DNA of 21,327 nucleotides from UMGS1279 sp045577695. GTDB lineage: Bacteria; Bacillota; Clostridia; Oscillospirales; Acutalibacteraceae. Below the pieces are notes generated by a model that ran no database searches, had not been told where the DNA came from, and was given only the letters and a program-made list of their open reading frames with translations. The translations under genes were made by a program, and so were the position numbers. Shown one piece after another: positions 16,912-21,327 of this stretch (position 1 is its first letter; every line of letters begins with the position of its first letter). Where the stretch lies: positions 1-21,327 of the forward strand of contig JAZNIW010000026.1 in NCBI GenBank assembly GCA_045577695.1, given 5' to 3'.

Positions 16912-16940
16912 ATTATAACAGTTTTTTTATATCTTTACAA
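16912..16940 (-). promoter_or_regulatory. Sigma-A promoter for the cytidylate-kinase-like gene
   Basis: On the minus strand TTGTAA (16940-16935), a 17-base spacer and perfect TATAAT (16917-16912). It is about 45 bases upstream of the ATG. Confidence 0.75.
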
Positions 16941-17018
16941 GTGTTTTCTTAGGGCCCCAACCGAAAAACTCATTTTTCAAGTAGGATAATCCGATGAAAA
17001 TTCCTTTCGTTCTTTTTC

Positions 17019-17047
17019 TTGACAAACCGCTTCCTTTTCGTTATAAT
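17019..17047 (+). promoter_or_regulatory. Perfect-consensus sigma-A promoter
   Basis: TTGACA (17019-17024), exactly 17 bases, TATAAT (17042-17047). It is the strongest promoter in the window, and no reading frame follows it. Confidence 0.85.
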
Positions 17048-17053
17048 ATGACT

Positions 17054-17206
17054 GTTACAAAGCGATATGATTTGAGTTTTTTCCTCACTTCGTATCTGCT
17101 TTTGCCGAGATGCAATGAGGGTTGGTTATCCACCTTCTTTATGAGTGTTATTTAACAACTTCATTAAAACAACAACTTCAAAACAGCTTAAATAACGCGA
17201 TTTTTT
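17054..17206 (+). ncRNA. Putative small structured RNA, about 150 nt
   Basis: The transcript should start about seven bases after the perfect TATAAT and end at an intrinsic terminator. Hairpin 1 pairs CCTCA (17083-17087) with TGAGG (17116-17120), and inside it GTATCT (17092-17097) with AGATGC (17108-17113). A single-stranded stretch containing CCACCTTC follows. The terminator pairs GTGTTATTTAA (17145-17155) with TTAAATAACGC (17188-17198) over an unusually large 32-base loop, then GA and six T. The loop is nearly free of G, and AACAACTTCA occurs twice (17154-17163, 17171-17180). Only short frames of ten codons or fewer are present. It does not look like SRP RNA, tmRNA or RNase P. A 6S-like RNA cannot be excluded. 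Confidence 0.6.
17145..17206 (+). terminator. Intrinsic terminator of the putative sRNA
   Basis: An 11-bp stem, including one G-T pair, with a 32-base loop is followed by GATTTTTT. The loop is large for a terminator and may also serve as a binding region. Confidence 0.65.
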
Positions 17207-17228
17207 CTCTTTCGTTTATCGCTGAAAT

Positions 17229-17238
17229 ATGGTATAAT
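17229..17238 (+). promoter_or_regulatory. Possible extended -10 promoter
   Basis: ATATGGTATAAT contains TGG directly before a perfect TATAAT (17233-17238), an extended -10. No good -35 lies upstream. It would transcribe the tRNA-Pro half-copies. Confidence 0.4.
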
Positions 17239-17309
17239 AAATTTACGACCATATGGCGTTTCACAGTTGCGTAATTTTTGTTAAAATCCGAGAGTGAAAT
17301 TCAATATAT

Positions 17310-17346
17310 CGAGGTGTCGCCCAGTTGGTAGGGCGCTAGTTTTGGG
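17310..17346 (+). pseudogene. tRNA-Pro-like 5' half, copy 1
   Basis: It has the acceptor 5' strand, a D-arm (GCCC, AGTTGGTA, GGGC), the anticodon 5' strand CTAGT and loop start TTTTGGG, then diverges. It is identical over 41 bases (17306-17346) to copy 2 at 17508-17548. No 3' half follows. The downstream sequence instead folds into long hairpins. Confidence 0.75.
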
Positions 17347-17391
17347 TGAGGTCGTGAGCGCATCCGGTGGATGATTCAGCGATCGTAACGA

Positions 17392-17447
17392 AGCGCCGCA
17401 GTCGAAATTTATCGGCGCTCCAAGCCGATATAAATTTTGGAAACTGC
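17392..17447 (+). other. Mutually exclusive hairpins downstream of tRNA half 1
   Basis: AGCGCCG (17392-17398) can pair with CGGCGCT (17413-17419). Alternatively, AAATTTATCGGC (17405-17416) can pair with GCCGATATAAATTT (17424-17437, two-base bulge), extended outside by GCAGT/ACTGC (17398-17402 with 17443-17447). Both folds compete for CGGC at 17413-17416. There is no T run after either one. Confidence 0.5.
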
Positions 17448-17511
17448 AAGAGGGTTGCCAAAACGTACTTAATTATACAATTTCTTAAATTTGATAAAAA
17501 CAACTTAATAT

Positions 17512-17575
17512 CGAGGTGTCGCCCAGTTGGTAGGGCGCTAGTTTTGGGAACAAGTGGTCGGTCCCGACACCTCCG
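17512..17575 (+). pseudogene. tRNA-Pro-like gene, copy 2, degenerate
   Basis: The same 5' half as copy 1 continues through a TTTGGGA loop (anticodon UGG). Its 3' anticodon strand is ACAAG, which leaves one A-A mismatch with CTAGT. The T-arm is absent: after TGGTCGGTCC it goes straight to CGACACCTC (17565-17573), the exact complement of GAGGTGTCG (17513-17521). At about 64 nt it is too short for a normal tRNA. A TTCGAGT T-loop-like sequence lies just downstream at 17580, out of place. Confidence 0.7.
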
Positions 17576-17654
17576 AAGTTCGAGTGCTCGCAAACCCGCA
17601 TAAACACTGGGTTTTTGGGACTTGACCGTTTTCAAAAATTACTGTAAAATTGAT

Positions 17655-17674
17655 TTTGACCAACTATTTGACCA
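17655..17674. repeat. TTTGACCA direct repeats
   Basis: Two copies of TTTGACCA start at 17655 and 17667, 12 bases apart, with a related TTGACC at 17622. Paired repeats of this kind resemble integrase arm-type sites, but no integrase is present. Confidence 0.6.
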
Positions 17675-17715
17675 CTTATAGAAAATATCGCTTTTTAAAC
17701 AAATTATCATACCAT

Positions 17716-17791
17716 CGGGGTGTGGCGCAGTTGGTAGCGCGCGACATTTGGGATGTCGATGCCGCAGGTTCGAACCCTGTCACTCCGACCA
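17716..17791 (+). tRNA. tRNA-Pro (anticodon UGG)
   Basis: A complete cloverleaf is visible. The acceptor CGGGGTG pairs with CACTCCG (one G-T pair). The D-stem is GCGC/GCGC around AGTTGGTA. The anticodon stem CGACA/TGTCG has loop TTTGGGA, giving anticodon TGG. The T-arm has TTCGAAC between GCAGG and CCTGT, and the 3' end ACCA is encoded. A terminator follows at 17801. Confidence 0.95.
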
Positions 17792-17800
17792 AACACGAAT

Positions 17801-17840
17801 AATCCGAACCTCCGTCTAATAGGCGGCGGGTTCGGATTTT
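17801..17840 (+). terminator. Terminator after tRNA-Pro
   Basis: AATCCGAACC pairs with GGTTCGGATT, with additional CCG/CGG pairing inside, followed by TTTCTCTTT. Confidence 0.75.
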
Positions 17841-17893
17841 CTCTTTCAATAGACTATCCAAATTTTAACTCAAAAACAAACGGAGGCTAGTTT

Positions 17894-18460
17894 ATGAAAG
17901 ACTTTATTAAAGAATTCTATTATGGCAATATCGACCCGCAAGCTCGCAGCATTAAACAGAGCAAAGCGGTAATGAAAGAAATGCAAACCCTCAATGAAAC
18001 GGAAGAATACTTGACCGCTAAACTCAAAGGCGAAGAAAAAAGCAAGTTTCTCGACCACGTTAATGCTTGGAGCGTGGTGAACGGAGAATCCAACCTCGAT
18101 AGTTTCATTGTCGGTTTCAGACTCGGCGCAAAGTTCACTTATGATACCTTTATCAGCGATAACGCTCCCTTTAATCCATCTACATTATTAGTTAAACTCA
18201 AGGATAAATATGTCTCTGAAGGTGGAACTTATGCAATTGGCGAAAATGCTTGGAATATGCTGATTTCCCGTGCTGGTAAAGAGATGGGAAAATATATTGA
18301 GAAATACATAAGACCTCCTATCAGTAAGATGGAAGAAGAATACCCTGCAACACCAGAAGACATTATGTTGTCTGTATCTGAAACACATCTTGCAATTAAA
18401 AACTCCAAAGGTGCCTCGTATACAATAAATCGTCAAGTATCTCAAGTCGATTCACAATAA
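17894..18460 (+). CDS. DUF6809-family protein with extended C-terminus
   Basis: In this 188-residue protein the first 90 or so residues match DUF6809 proteins of Clostridial integrative elements as I remember them: MKDFIKEFYYGNIDPQAR, then LNETEEYLTAKL, then SNLDSFIVGFRLGAKFTYDTF. Usual members end soon after this point. Here another 95 residues follow (from about SDNAPFNPST), which I do not recognise. They include a helical KEMGKYIEKYIRPPISKMEEEYP segment. There is no membrane segment or signal peptide. The ATG lies behind CGGAGG. It stands between the intact tRNA-Pro and a terminator at 18467, as a single-gene unit. Function is unknown. The extension may be a fusion with a neighbouring reading frame or a true variant. 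Confidence 0.75.
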   Translation: MKDFIKEFYYGNIDPQARSIKQSKAVMKEMQTLNETEEYLTAKLKGEEKSKFLDHVNAWSVVNGESNLDSFIVGFRLGAKFTYDTFISDNAPFNPSTLLVKLKDKYVSEGGTYAIGENAWNMLISRAGKEMGKYIEKYIRPPISKMEEEYPATPEDIMLSVSETHLAIKNSKGASYTINRQVSQVDSQ

Positions 18461-18466
18461 TTTATC

Positions 18467-18507
18467 AATTACCGCGTCTACTTATGATAGGCGCGGTAAT
18501 TTTGTTT
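18467..18507 (+). terminator. Terminator after the DUF6809 gene
   Basis: AATTACCGCG pairs with CGCGGTAATT around a 15-base loop, followed by TTGTTTTT. Confidence 0.8.
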
Positions 18508-18589
18508 TTCGGGGACTTGACTTTTTCGGATTTTTGAGCATTTTTATTAAACCAAGCCGCAAGGCTAATATTTTGAAAGAGGTGCTTTT

Positions 18590-18784
18590 ATGAATATCCA
18601 AAAGCCATTACCGGGGATGAACACGGAAGAAACCGAAAGACAGCTTCACTATATGAACGCTGTCATTATGTTCAAGCAGATGCACTCCCGTGGCATCATC
18701 AATGAAAAGGAACTGCATTTATGCAAAGAGGAGATGCTGAAAAAATACAAGCCGCCCCTTGATCCGTACAAAGATGAGGTGTAA
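18590..18784 (+). CDS. Small SHOCT-like protein of integrative elements
   Basis: In this 64-residue protein MNTEETERQLHYMNAVIMFKQM and the later RGIINEKELHLCKEEMLKKY resemble the short SHOCT-like proteins that precede serine recombinase genes in Clostridial integrative elements. The C-terminal half fits the SHOCT pattern (short helices around a GxIxxxEL core). Its function is unknown, possibly regulation of the recombinase. An AAAGAGGTG SD lies six bases before the ATG. At the end, GAGGTG followed by ATG 18787 looks like the preserved start signal of a next gene, but the frame there is not a recombinase, which suggests the downstream gene was lost. Confidence 0.7.
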   Translation: MNIQKPLPGMNTEETERQLHYMNAVIMFKQMHSRGIINEKELHLCKEEMLKKYKPPLDPYKDEV

Positions 18785-18805
18785 AAATGACTCGATTTTT
18801 GCATT

Positions 18806-18877
18806 TGACCCCCTTGGGTCGAAAAACGGCATTTTTGACCCCCCTCACCTCAAAAACCGAAAGATTTGACCCCCCTC
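18806..18877. repeat. Three TTTGACCCCC direct repeats at 30-31 bp spacing
   Basis: Copies begin at 18806, 18836 and 18867, the last two with six C. The spacing is close to three DNA helical turns, which would place a bound protein on one face. This lies in a gene-free stretch (18785-19100) that otherwise holds only the terminator at 18911. Confidence 0.75.
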
Positions 18878-18910
18878 CCGATTTTTGTATCAAAATTAGC
18901 CGTCATCTTC

Positions 18911-18958
18911 AAAAAATGACCGAAATGGAGGTTTATCCTCAATATTTGGTCATTTTTT
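18911..18958 (+). terminator. Intrinsic terminator at the end of the element remnant
   Basis: AAAAAATGACC pairs with GGTCATTTTTT, with an inner GAGG/CCTC stem. T runs occur on both strands. Confidence 0.75.
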
Positions 18959-19100
18959 ATGCCTTTCAAGTGTTTTATCGCCACTTTTACAAAAATCGCA
19001 TTTTTACGAGTGCATAATCAAATGTGACTAAAAATACTTCCTTTTCTTTGATTACCGGGCTCAAATTTTGAGGGAGCGACTGTTCATGGTTGCCCTTGAT

Positions 19101-20054
19101 TTAGCACAGTCCTTTGACCTCATAGGTGCATAAGTGAGTTTGATTTAAGTTAACGTCGTGCATATTTATAGCCGTGATTTTAAGATTATTATAGGTCGTA
19201 TAATAATAAATTCCCTCATCAGCATTGCAACAACTGCTGTAGAGCGTGTACTCAAAGCCCCGCTTTGATATGACGCATCCTTTTGGCATCGCAACGGAGC
19301 TTAGAATATGAAAGAACTGATTTACATTTGATTGTTCGTTGCGCTCAGACACGGAATTTTCCTTGACAAACAAAGCTCGAACAAAGCGTGATGTGCTTGA
19401 ATAATCTCCCGGTAAGCCCAATGCACCCATACCCAAGCTATAGTTGTTCATCGGTATTCTCTCCTTAAATTGAGAGGATGCCCGACCTATGCCAAGCCCC
19501 ATATAATTGCTCACGTTCGTTCGGTGAAAATCAAATGGTGGATTGTTTGTCAGCAACTCAAAAGGATTGTCGTATATTTTTAGACCGTCCTTTAAGGATT
19601 CTACTACAATACTGCTTTTCTTATCGCTGATCATCCAATGCAACGGCGACAGTGGTAACTGATCGCTAAAGCTAATATTTATCAAGTTTATTTTGCCAAG
19701 CAGTTGTTTGACTTCAGTTATACACGAGCTTTGAGCCAATATCCAAGGAATAAACTCAAAGGGCGCTACATTATCTTTTCCTTTTATAAAATCGTAATAT
19801 TCTGCATTATCGGGAAAGTTCAAAGCAGCTATGCTTAGTCCTTTTTCGTTCGTAGCCTCATAATACAGGGGAATGTTATCAACAACGGTTGCCATACCAA
19901 TCATAGCGTAGTGAGACGGTATCTGGTTCACACACCGCATTTTTATCTCAAATTTGCGCGGAGTGATGACCACTTTTTCTCCGTATCCTCGTTCCAAATC
20001 CAAATTTCTGCCGAAATAGGAAGCGTTGCTTCTATAAGAAATAGCTGTACACAT
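19101..20054 (-). CDS. bsh: Choloylglycine hydrolase family protein (probable bile salt hydrolase)
   Basis: This 317-residue N-terminal-nucleophile hydrolase has catalytic residues in the expected places: Cys2 (exposed after Met removal), R16 and D19 in FGRNLDLERG, N79 in AALNFP, N170 in LLTNNPPFDF, and R223 in LPGDYSSTSRFVR. LTNxPxFD and GLPGDxSSxSRFVR favour bile salt hydrolase over penicillin V acylase. It should deconjugate glyco- or tauro-bile acids in the cytoplasm, which suits a gut organism. No signal peptide is present, and length is normal for the family. The ATG follows GAGAGG. It stands alone next to an element remnant and a truncated licD, so acquisition by transfer is plausible. 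No clear terminator follows it. Confidence 0.88.
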   Translation of the reverse strand: MCTAISYRSNASYFGRNLDLERGYGEKVVITPRKFEIKMRCVNQIPSHYAMIGMATVVDNIPLYYEATNEKGLSIAALNFPDNAEYYDFIKGKDNVAPFEFIPWILAQSSCITEVKQLLGKINLINISFSDQLPLSPLHWMISDKKSSIVVESLKDGLKIYDNPFELLTNNPPFDFHRTNVSNYMGLGIGRASSQFKERIPMNNYSLGMGALGLPGDYSSTSRFVRALFVKENSVSERNEQSNVNQFFHILSSVAMPKGCVISKRGFEYTLYSSCCNADEGIYYYTTYNNLKITAINMHDVNLNQTHLCTYEVKGLC

Positions 20055-20072
20055 AAAAACCTCTCTATCCGT

Positions 20073-20101
20073 ATTCTAAAGTATTATTCACCAAAATCCA
20101 A
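20073..20101 (-). promoter_or_regulatory. Possible promoter for bsh
   Basis: On the minus strand TTGGAT, a 17-base spacer and TAGAAT. The leader would be only about 12 bases, which lowers confidence. Confidence 0.35.
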
Positions 20102-20175
20102 TAGAATAAACGCCCTTATACACCATACGTTATATTTGGGTCTATTGTATCAATGCACGGATTGAAAGCCAAAAT

Positions 20176-20210
20176 CAAAAATCCGCTGATAAAAATCGGC
20201 GGGTTTTTTT
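20176..20210. terminator. Bidirectional-looking hairpin upstream of bsh
   Basis: AAAAATCCGC pairs with GCGGGTTTTT (one T-G pair) and is followed by T runs on both strands. No gene on the plus strand leads into it. On the minus strand it would shield bsh from upstream transcripts. Confidence 0.6.
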
Positions 20211-20233
20211 ATCGTTCATTTTTCATCATTCGA

Positions 20234-20278
20234 TATTCATTCTTCATTAAAACGGATTTTTGTAATGAAGAATGAATA
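20234..20278. repeat. Perfect 15-bp inverted repeat, 15-base loop
   Basis: TATTCATTCTTCATT (20234-20248) and its exact reverse complement AATGAAGAATGAATA (20264-20278). It lies in the gene-free gap 20055-20442. No T run follows, so it is not a typical terminator. It may be a decayed miniature repeat element. Confidence 0.85.
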
Positions 20279-20405
20279 CTGAAGTTGCTTCACCTTTACT
20301 GATAAAACCAATAGTGAGCAGTTTGCATACCCAAATTTCACTTTCTCGATTTTGTTTAGATTTTTATGTATTTTTATACGGCAAATCAGAGTCCGAAAAA
20401 ACGAA

Positions 20406-20437
20406 AAGCACCGAAGTTTTGTTAAACTTCGGTGCTT
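20406..20437 (-). terminator. Terminator after the licD remnant
   Basis: AAGCACCGAAGTTT and AAACTTCGGTGCTT pair perfectly around a 4-base loop. On the minus strand TTTTCGTTTTTTC follows. Confidence 0.85.
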
Positions 20438-20442
20438 AAAAG

Positions 20443-21129
20443 TTATTGTTTTGTTTCTTTTTCAAATAGTTCGCCGCGAATATCCACTGCACGGAATGGT
20501 TGTGAAGGATCGCGTTCAAACAGATACTTACCCAGATCCAAACGTGCTATTTTGTGAGCGGCAAGTCGCGAGGAGATCGGCGGAGCGGGATGGTAGTTCT
20601 CGCCGTATAAAAAGGAGAGATACTCGTGATAGCCGGTAGGGATCGGCGCTTGCTCCATACCGTCAAAGGCAACATACTCCACTTCACGGATGCTGTCTCG
20701 ACGGAATGGTCCATCAACTAAATGAGTGCCGCCGTCCAAAACGAATTCTGCATTTTTTCGCTTCATATAACGCGTTGCATAGCGATTGTACCGTTTATGT
20801 AACCGCTTGAAGGGTGTACGATTAAGAAACGGAAGGATGAAACGTGCAATTTTGTTAAGCCTGCCTTTGCCGGTCGGGTAACCGTGCCAGCGCAAATTGA
20901 TCAGGCGCACCATGGCGCTCAGTAAGCGAATTTGTAAACGTTGAAGGAGCTTATTGCCAGTGGTTTGATCGTATACCACAATATCTACGAACACGCCGTC
21001 GTCAAATACGAATTTATTTGAGTAGAAAGTAGAAAAATAGGTATTGCTCAAACGTATCTTATCGAAATAGTAATGGATGTTATGGTCTGAGCGGCTTTTG
21101 TAGCCAAAGCATTTAAACCTGAACCAGCC
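20443..21129 (-). pseudogene. licD: LicD-family protein, 5'-truncated
   Basis: The frame is open from a TAA at 21130-21132 and reads like a LicD phosphotransferase from its middle onward: KIRLSNTYFS, then DDGVFVDIVVYD, then VEYVAFDGMEQAPIPTGYHEYLSFLYG. LicD proteins attach phosphocholine or related groups to surface glycans. The usual N-terminal catalytic part (FLDGGTLLGAxR and the DDDID motif) is absent, and the remaining coding sequence stops about 50 bases from the right-hand dispersed repeat. A TTG at 21051 could start a 202-residue product, but it has no clear SD. A perfect terminator at 20406 is retained. The remnant is unlikely to be active. Confidence 0.75.
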
Positions 21130-21179
21130 TTAAATGACTATTTTTAGGCATTTTTTGGCTCGCCGTCATTCATAGGCGA

Positions 21180-21327
21180 AAGCCTTATGAACTCCGTTTC
21201 ACCAAAATCTACACAAAAAACAACTCATTTAAGGTCGCAAGAGTTTTGCAAGTAACATTATTTTTCGGTATACGCGGCAAAAACGCAGTAAATCCTTTCG
21301 GATTTACGAGGATTTTAACAATGTATA
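21180..21327. repeat. Dispersed direct repeat, right copy
   Basis: Same orientation as 1-159, with about seven substitutions and an 11-bp deletion that removes one arm of the left copy's palindrome. A hairpin (GGCTCGCC with GGCG-AA-AGCC, about 21157-21184) borders it on the left. The window ends inside it. Confidence 0.9.

Larger units (their letters stand above)
17306..18960. mobile_element. Likely remnant of an integrative element at a tRNA-Pro locus
   Basis: This stretch combines two broken tRNA-Pro-like halves, an intact tRNA-Pro, a DUF6809 gene and a SHOCT-like small gene typical of Clostridial integrative elements. It also has repeats: TTTGACCA at 17655 and 17667, GGGACTTGAC at 17617 and 18512, and TTTGACCCCC at 18806, 18836 and 18867. 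No recombinase, relaxase or replication gene is present, so the element looks eroded. The limits are approximate, and the interpretation is inference from content. Confidence 0.45.

Noticed and set aside
17310..17575. Group I intron splitting a tRNA-Pro
   Set aside because: The second copy repeats the 5' half instead of supplying a 3' half, and the 165-base spacer lacks recognisable intron core elements.
17367..17603. 78-residue plus-strand frame across the tRNA half copies
   Set aside because: It reads through tRNA-like sequence (ALVLGTSGRS is a typical tRNA translation artefact) and has no SD.
17676..17861. 61-residue minus-strand frame containing VGVTGFEPAASTS
   Set aside because: It is the antisense translation of the intact tRNA-Pro, a well-known spurious protein in databases.
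18787..19017. 76-residue frame after the SHOCT-like gene
   Set aside because: It consists of the TTTGACCCCC repeats and a terminator hairpin. Only its start signal looks genuine.
1..21327. Terminal repeats as evidence of a circular plasmid or phage
   Set aside because: The copies differ by several substitutions and an indel, and the genes are core chromosomal ones.
1..21327. CRISPR arrays, rRNA genes, riboswitches
   Set aside because: No regularly spaced direct repeats with unique spacers, no rRNA sequence, and no recognisable riboswitch core were seen.

Overview
The window reads as a chromosomal segment of a low-to-moderate GC, spore-forming Clostridia-type Firmicute, probably from a gut community. 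The evidence is the gene set: a SpoIVFA/SpoIVFB-like pair, YunB, an NAD-dependent ligase, a dgt-dnaG-sigA operon, paired TIGR03960/TIGR03936 radical SAM proteins, frequent TTG/GTG starts behind strong Shine-Dalgarno (SD) sites, and a bile-salt-hydrolase-type enzyme. Genus cannot be set from sequence alone. The first 159 and last 148 bases are near-identical direct repeats, so the contig probably ends at a dispersed repeat on both sides.

Layout. 1-700: repeat, a short MGMT-type protein, a terminator. 722-2010: SpoIVFA-like M23 protein overlapping a SpoIVFB-like M50 protease, behind a possible sigma-E promoter. 2011-5484: radical SAM pair plus a DUF368 (PopT-type) membrane protein. 5495-7877: a two-gene nucleotide-sugar unit (CapE and CapG types) with its own promoter and terminator. 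7888-13432: YigZ, dgt, dnaG, sigA, a TSCPD protein and an unknown protein. 13457-16867, minus strand: cytidylate-kinase-like protein, yunB and ligA, converging on the sigA operon at a bidirectional terminator.

16868-19100 has few genes but much structure. A perfect-consensus sigma-A promoter drives an apparent non-coding RNA of about 150 nt. Two broken tRNA-Pro-like 5' halves and one intact tRNA-Pro(UGG) follow. Then come a DUF6809 protein and a small SHOCT-like protein of the kind carried by integrative elements, with TTTGACC-type direct repeats and no recombinase. I read this as an eroded integrative element at a tRNA-Pro site. 19101-21129, minus strand, holds the bile-salt-hydrolase-family gene and a 5'-truncated licD that abuts the right-hand repeat.

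Core functions in the window are replication and transcription initiation (dnaG, sigA, ligA, dgt), engulfment-stage sporulation (spoIVFA/B, yunB) and envelope carbohydrate supply (capE/capG, DUF368 lipid carrier transport). The most interesting unexplained items are the sRNA-like transcript at 17054-17206, the perfect 34-bp palindrome inside yunB, and the tRNA-Pro half-gene array with its switch-like hairpins.
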